From the NCBI RefSeq assembly GCF_000151205.2, contig NC_016051.1, forward strand, positions 1,178,001 to 1,242,000: DNA of 64,000 bases, read 5' to 3'. Of the stretch, positions 16,658 to 25,050 are shown one piece after another (position 1 is the first letter of the stretch; the number at the start of each line of letters is the position of its first letter). The notes under the pieces are model-generated. The model was not told the DNA's origin. It was given only the letters and a program-made list of their open reading frames with translations, and made no database searches. Both the position numbers and the translations under genes were made by a program. The DNA is from Thermococcus sp. AM4 (GTDB lineage: Archaea > Methanobacteriota_B > Thermococci > Thermococcales > Thermococcaceae).

Positions 16658-17419
16658 TCAAACCTTCCCCCTGTACAGAATCTTGATGAGCTCCTCCGGG
16701 AGACCTTCCCTTTTGATTTTCTCCTCAACGAGCCGCTTCTCCTTTTCGTAGTCAACCTCGATGAACTTGGCGTGGAGCGTGTCAACGTCAACCAGGGCAA
16801 AGGTTGCCTTGTGGTTCTTGCCGGGTGGATAGCCGATGCTTCCGGGGCAGATAACCCTTCCGTACCTCGTTCTCGCGTTGACCGGGTACTTAGGTGATGC
16901 CACAAAGAGTATCTCGTAGTCCTTGACGGGCCTCATTATGGCCTCATAGTAGCTGGTCGGCTGGTCGGGAAGAACCTGTCCGCCGAAGGGGTTGAGCGGG
17001 CTTCCGTAAACGCCAAAGATATCGTTCTTTCCTATCTTATCCACGAGGTAAATCGGCAGATCCCTGATGAACTCCCTGCCCTCGTGGCCGAGCTTCTCCC
17101 ATGTGTACTTCAGGGCCTTCTTGATGTAGGGCGGGTACTCAAGGTTGTCTATGTAGTCCGGGCCCTCGGCGTGCGGGTCGCTGGCCGCTATGACCTGGTC
17201 GAACTCACCTCGGATGACCTTGACGACGTTGTTCCTGATGAGGTCGTCGAGCGTGTCGAGAACCTCCCTCGGGTACGGGAAGAGGCCGACCACGTTTCCA
17301 AGAACGTAGTACTTCTCGATCTCATAACCTTCCTCCTTAAGGGCCTCAATCTTTTCAAGAGCCTTCGCCAGGGCTGGAAGGTTTCCGTTTATGTTCGCCA
17401 AAACAGCCACGTACACCAT
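16658..17419 (-). CDS. Metallophosphoesterase-fold protein with lost metal ligands
   Basis: This 253-residue protein follows the YfcE/MJ0936-like calcineurin phosphoesterase fold from end to end, but the metal ligands are replaced. The usual DIHGN is NINGN (residues 9-13), GD is GN (residue 42), GNHD is GEFD (71-74), the HGSP motif is YGSP, and the GHTH motif reads ASPK; the late segment CPGSIGYPPG is retained. The gene is full length with a GGAGGTGGTAGC binding site, so it is under selection. It is probably a non-catalytic binding or regulatory protein, though the true substrate is unknown. Confidence 0.85.
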   Translation of the reverse strand: MVYVAVLANINGNLPALAKALEKIEALKEEGYEIEKYYVLGNVVGLFPYPREVLDTLDDLIRNNVVKVIRGEFDQVIAASDPHAEGPDYIDNLEYPPYIKKALKYTWEKLGHEGREFIRDLPIYLVDKIGKNDIFGVYGSPLNPFGGQVLPDQPTSYYEAIMRPVKDYEILFVASPKYPVNARTRYGRVICPGSIGYPPGKNHKATFALVDVDTLHAKFIEVDYEKEKRLVEEKIKREGLPEELIKILYRGKV

Positions 17420-17591
17420 GCTACCACCTCCCGTTTTTCTTACCTAAAGGAACTAAAAACCTCAAGGTATTTAAACGTTTCGGGGACGGAACCCATTGAA
17501 AAACACCCTAAAGGGACTTCACAGAAAATAGCCGTTTAAAGCACGAACTTTCAAAATTGCATTTGAAAGAGTGAACCCGCGAAAAAGCTGG

Positions 17592-17665
17592 TGCGGTGGC
17601 CGGGATTTGAACCCGGGCCAGCGGCGTGGCAGGCCGCTGTCCTAGCCAGGCTAGACTACCACCGC
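17592..17665 (-). tRNA. tRNA-Gly (anticodon GCC)
   Basis: On the minus strand the acceptor strands are GCGGTGG (5' end at 17665) and CCACCGC, with discriminator A at 17592 and CCA encoded at 17589-17591. The anticodon arm GCGGC-CTGCCAC-GCCGC gives GCC. The D arm is AGTCTAGCCTGGCTAGGA and the T arm contains GGTTCAAATCC. The box A at 17697-17704 is correctly placed for its promoter. Confidence 0.96.
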
Positions 17666-17696
17666 ACAGGCCCGGTTAATACTCAATCTTGGTGGA

Positions 17697-17704
17697 TTTA
17701 TAAA
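17697..17704. promoter_or_regulatory. TATA box shared by tRNA-Gly and a class III signal protein
   Basis: The palindromic box A TTTATAAA lies 32-39 bases upstream of the tRNA-Gly 5' end on the minus strand. It is also placed upstream of the divergent + strand gene starting near 17747, with a GAGGGGGA binding site at 17726-17733. It may serve either or both; the tRNA assignment is the more certain one. Confidence 0.6.
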
Positions 17705-17746
17705 TCTTTCGGTAAAGCTTTTTCAGAGGGGGAACAATTTACGTTG

Positions 17747-18214
17747 GTGGAATACGTGAAGAGGGCCCAAGGTTCCCTTGAATACCTGCTGATGGCCGTT
17801 GCTGCACTCATCGTCATTGCGGTTGCAGTTAAGTACACCCTGCCCGCATCCAAGGGGACCCCAATAACGGGAATAGCCTACATAGACCCCGAGCTCTCCC
17901 CCGAAAAGCCCGGCTACGATCACCCGGTGACCTGGGTTGTCTACAGGTATCCGGAGGGCTGTAAAGCCACGAAAAACTGCGACTTCTACGTCTCCGTGAA
18001 CCTCCATTACTATCCAGATAGCAACAGGTACAAGGTGTGGGTCTACGCCAACGGTGACGAGAACAAGATCCGGGAGGTCCACGTTAGACTGTGCAACGGG
18101 AAATCGGCCACCTGGCACTTTCCAGACGACAAGGGAAAGACGAAAATCAGGGGGGTTAAGCTGACCGAGAAAGACTTCCCCTGCGAACTCTACGTCATGG
18201 CCTACATGAGGTGA
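17747..18214 (+). CDS. Class III signal peptide (pilin-like) protein
   Basis: This secreted or surface protein of about 155 residues starts with EYVKRAQGSLEYLLMAVAALIVIAVAV cut into a short basic leader and a hydrophobic helix. The QGSLEYLLM stretch fits the QxSxExxxL class III signal of archaeal pilins, which prepilin peptidase cleaves just before the Gln. The rest (residues 35-155) is a polar domain with four cysteines (GCKATKNC, RLCNGK, FPCELY), which may form disulfides. The start is uncertain (TTG 17744 or GTG 17747). No other pilus gene is nearby. Confidence 0.78.
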   Translation: MEYVKRAQGSLEYLLMAVAALIVIAVAVKYTLPASKGTPITGIAYIDPELSPEKPGYDHPVTWVVYRYPEGCKATKNCDFYVSVNLHYYPDSNRYKVWVYANGDENKIREVHVRLCNGKSATWHFPDDKGKTKIRGVKLTEKDFPCELYVMAYMR

Positions 18215-18223
18215 GGGATTAAA

Positions 18224-18231
18224 TTTATAAA
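18224..18231 (+). promoter_or_regulatory. TATA box of tRNA-Arg(GCG)
   Basis: A perfect box A TTTATAAA begins 36 bases before the mature 5' end of tRNA-Arg, within a run of A/T just after the stop of the preceding gene. Placement fits an archaeal tRNA promoter. Confidence 0.75.
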
Positions 18232-18259
18232 GCGTTCACGAGAAGGGTTAGCGGGCAGT

Positions 18260-18334
18260 GCCCCGGTGGCCTAGTCTGGATAGGGCGCGAGGCTGCGGAC
18301 CTCGAGGTCCGGGGTTCAAATCCCCGCCGGGGCG
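18260..18334 (+). tRNA. tRNA-Arg (anticodon GCG)
   Basis: The acceptor strands GCCCCGG (18260-18266) and CCGGGGC (18327-18333) pair, with discriminator G at 18334 and CCA encoded at 18335-18337. The anticodon arm CGAGG-CTGCGGA-CCTCG gives GCG. The T arm contains GGTTCAAATCC. No intron is seen. Confidence 0.97.
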
Positions 18335-18337
18335 CCA

Positions 18338-18796
18338 TCGAAACTTTGCCTTCGCAAAGTTTCATCAAAGCTGGTAGCTCCTTTTGGAAAGCGATATTTC
18401 GGGTGATTTTCTCATTGACTTGTCGTCTTGAGTGTGAGAACCCTTCCAATTGCTCCTTTTTGCAGAGGTTTACTTTTAGAATCGACGCCCGAAGGGCGTC
18501 AAGGGAGAGCAAACCCTCTTGTAGGGTGCTGTTTTTGTGGTCTCTAGTTGGAAAGAGCGATTTTGTGAGTAAAATCAATTTTATTGGGGCCCTTAGCGAG
18601 GAGCTACTAACTTTTGGTCAAACTTTTCCAAAAGCTTGCTTGTGAGTGTTTCAATCTTTAAACGGCGTCCTTTGGATGCCAAAAGCAAAGTTGAAACTGT
18701 TTTAAGTAACGCTTGACGCAAGGGACAAAAGTCCCGCAGAGTTTGACCAAGGGTCGATTCTTCTCACAAAATTGAAATTCAAAAAGAAGCCAAAAA
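18338..18796. other. Repeat-rich non-coding region
   Basis: No credible gene is seen in this 459-base stretch. It contains three small hairpins: the ten-base one at 18340-18363, GACGCCC-GAA-GGGCGTC near 18484-18500, and GGCGTCC-TTT-GGATGCC near 18664-18680. Words such as AAGTTTGACCAA, CTCACAAAAT and TGACGCAAG occur more than once on both strands, some shared with 8731-9029. It appears to be a patchwork of degenerate copies of an intergenic repeat family. Confidence 0.6.
18340..18363 (+). repeat. Perfect hairpin after tRNA-Arg
   Basis: GAAACTTTGC and GCAAAGTTTC form a perfect ten-base inverted repeat around the loop CTTC, two bases after the encoded CCA of tRNA-Arg. It could be a transcript 3' end structure, or the first unit of the repeat-rich region that follows; related words (GCAAAGTTGAAAC) recur near 18690. 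Confidence 0.7.
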
Positions 18797-20134
18797 TCAC
18801 GTTCTCAGCTTCGCCAGTGCATCTTCGGCCGCCTGGAGTATCTGGTAACCGACGGGCGAGGCCGTAAGGAGCGGATGGGTCGCTATCTGGAGGGTGTAGA
18901 GCTCGCTCGCCGTGAGCCTCTTCTGTATGGCCAAGGCAAGGATGTTTATCATCTCTCCGACGCTTTTGCCACCAGCTATCTGGGCCCCGAGTATCGCACC
19001 CCTGTCGCGGGAGAAGATGAGCTTGACAGTTACCATCGAGGTGTCCGGGAACTTCGCCGGGTGCCTGTCCGGGCCCTTGCCGTAGCCCACGATGACCTCG
19101 AATCCTTCCCTCTTTGCCTGCTCTTCCGTCAAACCGGCCGCGGCGAGGGTGAGGCCGGCAATGTGGGTTGAGTAGGCACCTATCGTCCTCCTGTTCTCCC
19201 TGACAATCTGGAGCTTGAAGAGATTCGCCCCTGCAATCCTCGCCTCGAAGGTGGCCGTTGAGGCAAGCATGAGCTGGTAGGGCTTGCCCGTGAAGAAGTC
19301 CCTGTGCTCCACGCAGTCTCCAACCGCGAAGATGTCGGGGTGAGAGGTTCTCATGTACTCGTCGGTCCAGACCCCGTAGCGAGTAACCTTGAGGCCGGCC
19401 TTAACTGCCAGCTCGACGTTGGGCCTGTAACCGGTGGAGAGGATTACCAAATCGGCAGGGATTTCCCTTCCGTCAAGGAGCCTAACCTTCTCCACCTTCC
19501 CGTTCCCGGCAAAGCCCTCAACCTGCTCGTAGGCAATGTTTATTCCGGCTTCCTTCAGCCTCTCCTCAATCATCTCGCTAAACTCCGGGTCAAAGGAGCC
19601 CCTCAGAAGCCTGCTCCTGACGACCAGAGTCACGTCCTTGCCGAGCTTCCTTATCTCGTCGCCAACTTCAAGGGCTATGAAGCCACCGCCGACGATGACG
19701 ATTTTCTCGGCTTCCTCAACCCTCTCGCGGAGCTTCTTGAGGTACTCGTAGTCCTTGGGAACGGTGTATATCCCATCGAGGTCAACGCCCGGAAAGTCCG
19801 GCTTTGCAGGCTTCGAGCCCGTCGCCAAGACCAGCTTCTCCCAGGCTATCTCCTTCCCGGACTTGGTCCTGACGACCTTCCTCTTCGGGTCGATGTCGGT
19901 AACCTCGTCCGTCAGGATATCGACGCCGAGGGGCTCCAGGAACTTCTCAACCGGCAGTACGTCATCGTCAACGCTCTTCAGGGTTCCGAAGATGTAGGGA
20001 ATTCCACAGGGAATCATGCCCACCTTTTCCCTCTTGATGACGAGGACGCTCCTGTCGGGGTAGAACTTCTTGGCCGAGATAGCAGTTGTGATACCTCCTG
20101 CAGAGGCTCCGATAATCACGACGTCGTACCTCAT
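18797..20134 (-). CDS. CoA-disulfide reductase / NAD(P)H sulfur oxidoreductase family flavoprotein
   Basis: This 445-residue FAD/NAD(P)-dependent pyridine nucleotide disulfide oxidoreductase begins with a GASAGG FAD-binding motif at about residue 10. Its single redox Cys lies in MIPCGIPY near residue 42, the signature of CoA-disulfide reductase and the Thermococcales NADPH-sulfur/polysulfide reductases. A second Rossmann motif ([10 protein letters not shown]) binds NAD(P)H, STGYRPN precedes the FAD motif with FAVGDC, and the dimerisation domain follows. The start is ATG 20134 after GGTGAT, with an upstream in-frame GTG/ATG as alternatives. The exact substrate (CoA disulfide, polysulfide or oxygen) cannot be told from sequence. 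Confidence 0.88.
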   Translation of the reverse strand: MRYDVVIIGASAGGITTAISAKKFYPDRSVLVIKREKVGMIPCGIPYIFGTLKSVDDDVLPVEKFLEPLGVDILTDEVTDIDPKRKVVRTKSGKEIAWEKLVLATGSKPAKPDFPGVDLDGIYTVPKDYEYLKKLRERVEEAEKIVIVGGGFIALEVGDEIRKLGKDVTLVVRSRLLRGSFDPEFSEMIEERLKEAGINIAYEQVEGFAGNGKVEKVRLLDGREIPADLVILSTGYRPNVELAVKAGLKVTRYGVWTDEYMRTSHPDIFAVGDCVEHRDFFTGKPYQLMLASTATFEARIAGANLFKLQIVRENRRTIGAYSTHIAGLTLAAAGLTEEQAKREGFEVIVGYGKGPDRHPAKFPDTSMVTVKLIFSRDRGAILGAQIAGGKSVGEMINILALAIQKRLTASELYTLQIATHPLLTASPVGYQILQAAEDALAKLRT

Positions 20135-20238
20135 TCGCATCACCGGAAGAATTAGGCCGACCTACTATTAAACACTTTCTTTAACTTCCGGTTCCCAACG
20201 TAAGCACTTTTCGGGGGAGAAATGAAGGGAAGAGAACA

Positions 20239-21042
20239 TCACTCGCCCGTTGCGCCCTTGAGGGCATCCTTGCACGGACAGCGACGCTCCTTGGGAATGT
20301 GCTCCACTGCCTTCATGAGGAGGAGCTTTATCTCCTCGCCCTTCTTCGCCATGAGCTCGACGACCTCGGTGTGGGTGAGTTTCTCCCTGCTGATTCCCGC
20401 GGCGTAGTTGGTGACTATGGCAACGCTCGCGTAGCACATCTCAAGCTCCCTCGCGAGAACAGCTTCCGGGCACTGAGTCATGCCAACGACGTCGGCGCCG
20501 AGTATCTTGAGCGCCCTTATCTCTGCCCTCGTCTCAAAGCGCGGTCCCTCCATGCAGGCGTAGGTTCCCGTCGGGTGGTAGGTGAAGCCGAGCTCCTTGG
20601 AGGCGGTGATGAGGGCCTTCCTGAGCTCGGGACAGTAGGGGTCGGTGAAATCCACGTGGGCGACGAACTTCCTGTCGTGGGGGCTGTCCTCACCGTCGTA
20701 GAAGGTGTAGTGCCTCGTCTTCGTGAAGTCCATGAGCTGGTCGAGGATTACGAAGTCGCCGGGCTTCATGTCAAGGTTGAGCGAACCAACGGCCGAAGTT
20801 GCCAGAATCCTTTCAACACCGAGCTCGTGGAGCGCCCAGATGTTGGCGTGGTAGTTTATCTTGTGGGGCGGAACGCTGTGCTTCTCCCCGTGCCTCGGCA
20901 GGAACGCTATCTCCTCGCCCTTGTACGTTCCTATCTTGACCCTTACCGTTCCGTAGGGGGTCTCAACGGTTTCCTCCCTTACGTTCTCAAGCAGTTTGGG
21001 GTCGTAGACTCCGGAGCCTCCAATAATAGCTATCCTGACCAT
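20239..21042 (-). CDS. mtnP: S-methyl-5'-thioadenosine phosphorylase
   Basis: This 267-residue protein is a trimeric purine nucleoside phosphorylase-family enzyme that cleaves methylthioadenosine to adenine and methylthioribose-1-phosphate, salvaging the by-product of polyamine synthesis. Seen motifs are IIGGSGVYD (phosphate loop), FLPRHGEKHSVPPHKINYHANI, and CMEGPRFETRAEI with the Met-Glu pair that binds ribose. The late NYAAGI is typical of the methylthioadenosine/inosine group. A CPC pair near the C terminus may form the disulfides known in Pyrococcus homologues. ATG 21042 fits the GGGAGGA site better than ATG 21048. Confidence 0.92.
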   Translation of the reverse strand: MVRIAIIGGSGVYDPKLLENVREETVETPYGTVRVKIGTYKGEEIAFLPRHGEKHSVPPHKINYHANIWALHELGVERILATSAVGSLNLDMKPGDFVILDQLMDFTKTRHYTFYDGEDSPHDRKFVAHVDFTDPYCPELRKALITASKELGFTYHPTGTYACMEGPRFETRAEIRALKILGADVVGMTQCPEAVLARELEMCYASVAIVTNYAAGISREKLTHTEVVELMAKKGEEIKLLLMKAVEHIPKERRCPCKDALKGATGE

Positions 21043-21105
21043 GGCCATTCCTCCCTAAGGGCTGTAGATGATAGAACGGCGCGAGGGTTTAAAACTTTAG
21101 ACTTC

Positions 21106-22425
21106 TCAAGATCCCCCTCTGCTCCTCCGGTGAAGCTCGGCCTTTCTCTCCAGCTCCCGCTCCGGGTGCTCCCCCAGGGAGCCCTCAAGGATTTTAACGA
21201 GTATTTCGCCCATGAGCCACGAGCCCCACTCAATGTCGGGAACGTTTTTAACGGCATCTATCGCCCCGTCTATGTCTCCCCTCCTGAGCTTTTCGAGTGC
21301 TATCGCCCCAAAGGCCAAGGACCTCAGGTAGGGATCGTCTATCGCCCTTCCGAACTCCTCGGCGGTTTCGAAGTCCCCGATCTTGGCGAGATACGTCGCA
21401 ACCTTCACCAGAACCCTCTCGTTCTCGGCTTTTCGCCCCAGGAACTCCACGATGTTCCTGTATTCGGGAGAGGGCTTTCTCTCAAGCAGGGCGTCTAAGG
21501 TGGCCTTGGCAACCCCATCGAATTCCTCAGGGCTCAGACGGATTGAACTCAGGAAGGCTTCAAGCTCACGGGGCCTGTCAATGAGCAGTTTCGAAAGGTA
21601 AGAGGCTATGCCTCCCCTGTTGCCGGTTACCGAGTTCAGTATCTCCGCGGCCCCGAGTACATCGCCTCCCTCCACGAGACCCGTCAGAAAGGCCCTCAGG
21701 AGGTCCTTCCCCAGCCTTTCCGAGAGCTCCTTGGCAGCCTCGACGAACTTCTCGTAGGTTGCCTTAGGTACTCCGGAATCCCTCAGGCTCTTCGCGGTTT
21801 CCTCGAGAGCCGTTTCAAGCCAGTACTCGTTCTCTATCATAGGGAGAAGCGAGAGCACGCTCGCAAACTCTTCCCTGGCCAGATGCCCCCTTATCACCTC
21901 AACGATGGCCTGAGATCTCTCGGGTTCACTGGAGAATACGTTGAGAACCTTTCTCGCCATCTGAACGTCTCCCTCTTGAACGAGGCTCCTCACTATCTCA
22001 AGGAGCAGTCTGTTTCTCAGGCTCTCATCCTCTATGTCGGTGGCGTAGAGTATGGCGTCCCTTTTCTTTCCAGCCCGCATCGATTCCCGTATGATATCCA
22101 CGAGGAGGGAATCCTTGACCCTTCCCCTGAGCAGCAGCGCTCCCTCGTAGGCCCTGTGAAGCATGCTCTCCGATAGCTCCTTCACTCCAGCCATGCGAAG
22201 GTACCTGGAGGTGGAAACTATAGCCCTGAGTATGAGCACGGGATCGTCTATGTAATCGAGGGAAGAAACGGCAAGCTTAAACGCCTTCACGGACGCCTTG
22301 GGTTCGCTTTTGCTCAGAAGGTAACCGAGTCTCGCGAGCGTGAGGGTTCTGACGTAGGGATCGGGGATCGTTTCGGCTATTTTCAGAACCTCCTCGCCAA
22401 TCCCCGTTTGCGTCCTTTTTTGCAT
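21106..22425 (-). CDS. Helical-repeat protein of unknown function
   Basis: I do not recognise this 439-residue protein. It is almost entirely alpha-helical, with recurring units of about 30-35 residues that contain patterns such as RAEEILNSV, GDFETAEEFGRAI and GDIDGAIDAVKNV, resembling a TPR/HEAT-like solenoid. No signal peptide or membrane segment is seen and the C terminus is basic (LERKAELHRRSRGGS). The ATG at 22425 follows GGTGGG and a CTTTTATAG box A lies about 25 bases upstream, so it has its own promoter. It is probably a scaffold for protein contacts. Confidence 0.75.
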   Translation of the reverse strand: MQKRTQTGIGEEVLKIAETIPDPYVRTLTLARLGYLLSKSEPKASVKAFKLAVSSLDYIDDPVLILRAIVSTSRYLRMAGVKELSESMLHRAYEGALLLRGRVKDSLLVDIIRESMRAGKKRDAILYATDIEDESLRNRLLLEIVRSLVQEGDVQMARKVLNVFSSEPERSQAIVEVIRGHLAREEFASVLSLLPMIENEYWLETALEETAKSLRDSGVPKATYEKFVEAAKELSERLGKDLLRAFLTGLVEGGDVLGAAEILNSVTGNRGGIASYLSKLLIDRPRELEAFLSSIRLSPEEFDGVAKATLDALLERKPSPEYRNIVEFLGRKAENERVLVKVATYLAKIGDFETAEEFGRAIDDPYLRSLAFGAIALEKLRRGDIDGAIDAVKNVPDIEWGSWLMGEILVKILEGSLGEHPERELERKAELHRRSRGGS

Positions 22426-22515
22426 AAAACCCACCAATACTATAAAAGAGCGTTCCAATATTTAATCCTTGCGAATTCAAAGGGACTTATTGGAAAAGCC
22501 TCAAACAACGAAAGT

Positions 22516-22725
22516 TCAACTCATGTCATCGTAAACGACGCTGACCGTCTCTCCGTCGTCGAGGACGACAAAGCTGACCTTGGCCTTTTTGCCGGTTTTC
22601 TGGTCAACGACGAGGAAGTCCGGATCCTTGAGGTACTCGCTTCCCGGCATCTTCCAGACGTCGTCGTAGTACTCCCTGAGCTCCCTCAGGAAGAGAGCAG
22701 GGTTCTTTCTAATAACGGTCGCCAT
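22516..22725 (-). CDS. Small conserved-looking protein of unknown function
   Basis: This 69-residue protein starts ATVIRKNPALFLRELREYYDDVWKM and ends in a beta-rich acidic stretch (VSFVVLDDGETVSVVYDD). There are no cysteines and no membrane segment. A CTTTTTATAC promoter element on the minus strand lies about 35 bases upstream, and codon use matches the neighbours, so it looks real. Function unknown. Confidence 0.65.
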   Translation of the reverse strand: MATVIRKNPALFLRELREYYDDVWKMPGSEYLKDPDFLVVDQKTGKKAKVSFVVLDDGETVSVVYDDMS

Positions 22726-22878
22726 AACGCATCACCGTTGTTATCTACAACCTTTAAGTATAAAAAGATTTCGGAAAGACAATCGTTAAACAGGGTTTCG
22801 ACAATCGACGTTATAACTCCCCTGGCCGGGCACAAGGGTTATTAACTCCCGGGCGTCTTTGATTCAGGAGGGGTGAAC

Positions 22879-24225
22879 ATGGCACTTGAAAAGCTCGGCA
22901 AGGCCCTAAACAGTGCCCTGAGAAAGCTGGCGAGATCGAGCACTGTCGATGAAGCGCTCATAAGGGAGGTCGTTAGGGACATCCAGAGGGCCCTCATTCA
23001 GTCCGACGTTAACGTAAGGCTTGTTCTGCAACTGACGAAAAGGATACAGGAGAGGGCCCTCAACGAGAAGCCTCCCGCAGGCGTTAGCCCGAGGGAGCAC
23101 GTGGTCAAAATAGTCTACGAAGAGCTCACGAAGTTCCTTGGAAAGGAAGCGGTCCCCCTGGAGATCAGGGAAAAACCAACGATACTGCTCACCGTTGGAA
23201 TCCAGGGATCCGGTAAAACGACGACGATAGCAAAGCTCGCCCGGCACCTTCAGAAGAGGGGCTACAAGGTAGGTCTCGTGTGCACCGACACCTGGCGTCC
23301 CGGCGCCTACTACCAGCTCAAGCAGCTGGTCGAGCCCTACAACATAGAGGTCTTCGGCGATCCCAACGAGAAAGACGCCATAAAGCTCGCCAGAGAAGGC
23401 GTTGAGCACTTTCGGGAGAAGGGCGTGGACGTCATAATCGTCGATACAGCAGGAAGGCACAAGGAAGAATCCGGGCTCATAGAGGAGATGAAGCAGATAA
23501 GCGAGGCCATTAAGCCCCATGAGGTCATCCTGGTCATCGACGGAACGATAGGCCAGCAGGCTTACCATCAGGCCCTCGCCTTCAAGGAGGCCACTCCGAT
23601 AGGCTCGATAATCGTCACGAAGCTCGACGGTTCGGCCAAGGGCGGAGGGGCACTTTCAGCAGTGGCAGCCACGGGGGCGCCGATAAAGTTCATAGGCGTC
23701 GGCGAGAAGATAGACGATCTCGAGCCCTTCGACCCGAAGAGGTTCGTTTCCAGGCTTCTCGGCCTTGGTGACATTCAGGGCCTTCTCGAGAAGATCGAGG
23801 AACTCCAGAAGGAGCAGGAGTTCAAGGAGGAGGACGTCGAGAAGTTCCTCAGGGGCAAGTTCAACCTGAAGGACATGTACGCCCAGCTTGAGGCGATGCA
23901 GAAGATGGGCCCGCTGAAGCAGATACTCCAGATGATACCCGGCCTCGGTTACTCCCTCCCCGACGACGCCATAAGGGTTGGGGAGGAGAAGCTCAGGCGC
24001 TACCGCATCATAATGGACTCCATGACGGAGGAGGAACTCGAGAACCCGGACATAATAAACTACTCCAGGATAAAGAGAATCGCAAGGGGTTCGGGAACGT
24101 CAACGCGCGAGGTGAGAGAACTTTTGGCACAGTACAACCAGATGCGAAAAATGTTTAAGAACCTGGACAAAAGAAAGTTAGCAAAGATGGCCAAGAAGTT
24201 CAACTTTGGAGGGCTGGGGATATGA
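22879..24225 (+). CDS. srp54: Signal recognition particle protein SRP54
   Basis: This 448-residue GTPase binds signal sequences and targets ribosomes to the membrane with its receptor FtsY. The N domain covers residues 1-90. The G domain contains GIQGSGKTTT (G1), DTAGRHK (G3) and TKLDGSAKGGG (G4), and the Met-rich M domain starts near residue 300 (LEAMQKMGPLKQILQMIPGLG). ATG 22879 follows AGGAGGGGTGA. The stop overlaps the next start (ATGA). Confidence 0.97.
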   Translation: MALEKLGKALNSALRKLARSSTVDEALIREVVRDIQRALIQSDVNVRLVLQLTKRIQERALNEKPPAGVSPREHVVKIVYEELTKFLGKEAVPLEIREKPTILLTVGIQGSGKTTTIAKLARHLQKRGYKVGLVCTDTWRPGAYYQLKQLVEPYNIEVFGDPNEKDAIKLAREGVEHFREKGVDVIIVDTAGRHKEESGLIEEMKQISEAIKPHEVILVIDGTIGQQAYHQALAFKEATPIGSIIVTKLDGSAKGGGALSAVAATGAPIKFIGVGEKIDDLEPFDPKRFVSRLLGLGDIQGLLEKIEELQKEQEFKEEDVEKFLRGKFNLKDMYAQLEAMQKMGPLKQILQMIPGLGYSLPDDAIRVGEEKLRRYRIIMDSMTEEELENPDIINYSRIKRIARGSGTSTREVRELLAQYNQMRKMFKNLDKRKLAKMAKKFNFGGLGI

Positions 24226-24476
24226 AGAAGATGGAGGCGATAATTCTCGTTGTCGCGAGGCCCGGTACGGAGGAGAAGGTCTACGAGAAGCTGAAGGACC
24301 ACCCCAAGGTCAAGGAGATATACAGGGTCTACGGGGAGTACGACCTGATCCTGAGGGTCGAGGCCGACACGATAGAGGACCTCGACAGGTTCCACGACGA
24401 GGTTCTCAGGAAGGTCAGGGAGATAGAGCTGACCGAGACGCTGATCGCGAGCACCTACGGCCTAAAAGAGGGCTGA
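24222..24476 (+). CDS. Stand-alone Lrp/AsnC ligand-binding (RAM) domain protein
   Basis: This 84-residue protein consists only of the beta-alpha-beta-beta-alpha-beta RAM domain found at the C terminus of Lrp/AsnC regulators: AIILVVARPGTEEKVYEKLK, VKEIYRVYGEYDLILRVEAD. It has no helix-turn-helix, so it cannot bind DNA by itself and may bind small molecules or associate with full-length Lrp proteins. It overlaps srp54 by four bases and is followed by the YkgJ gene, so it is co-translated with core genes. Confidence 0.88.
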   Translation: MKKMEAIILVVARPGTEEKVYEKLKDHPKVKEIYRVYGEYDLILRVEADTIEDLDRFHDEVLRKVREIELTETLIASTYGLKEG

Positions 24477-24485
24477 GGTGGGATC

Positions 24486-24992
24486 GTGGCCACCGAAGTC
24501 AGAAAAACCCTGGTGGCCACGGTCGATCTTTTAACTTTGAACGTCGAGTTAGTCAATCCCGTGAAGTTCAAATGCGTCGAGAACTGCGGGCGCTGCTGCT
24601 ACGAGCTCGAGATCCCCCTGAGAGATGAGGACGTTGAGGCGATTGAGGAGCTAGGATACAGTGCCTGGGAGTTCGTGGACTACGAAAAGATGTTCTACCG
24701 CGGCGACAAGTTCCTCGGCTACGCCCTCAAAAAGAGGCCCTTCGACGGCGGTTGCGTTTTTCTCGACCCCGAGACGAAGAAATGCAGGATATACCCCAAC
24801 AGACCCATGGCGTGCAGGCTGTACCCCTTCGTCTTCATCAAACACGGGGCCAAAATGGAGGTGTACATCAAAGAGGACTCCTTCTGCCCCGGGATAAATC
24901 ACCCCGACGGCGAGCCGGTTGACGGCAGTTTTCTCCTCCGCGAGTACGGATGGCTCTTCGAGGAGTACCGGAGAAAGCTCGAGGAGAGCTGA
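24486..24992 (+). CDS. YkgJ-family cysteine cluster protein
   Basis: This 168-residue protein has the YkgJ (UPF0153-like) cysteine set: CVENCGRCC near residue 31 (CxxxCxxCC), then CVFLDPETKKCRIYPNRP with CRLYPF, and a final FCPG. The cysteines probably bind an iron-sulfur or zinc centre. Function is unproven for the family. It starts with GTG 24486 behind GAGGTGGGATC, nine bases after the RAM-domain gene. Confidence 0.88.
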   Translation: MATEVRKTLVATVDLLTLNVELVNPVKFKCVENCGRCCYELEIPLRDEDVEAIEELGYSAWEFVDYEKMFYRGDKFLGYALKKRPFDGGCVFLDPETKKCRIYPNRPMACRLYPFVFIKHGAKMEVYIKEDSFCPGINHPDGEPVDGSFLLREYGWLFEEYRRKLEES

Positions 24993-25050
24993 GCAACCGA
25001 AACCTATTTATACATTTTTTTGTTAATCAGTGGCCACCGGGGGTGAGTGC

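Noticed and set aside
19304-21498. Plus-strand frames of 283 and 399 codons opposite the flavoprotein and mtnP genes
   Set aside because: They mirror recognised minus-strand genes; their sequences show no domain and their starts lack binding sites.
25001-25050. A Thermococcales glycolytic motif upstream of gfcR
   Set aside because: No TATCAC-N5-GTGATA element was found; only a TATA box and ribosome binding site are visible.
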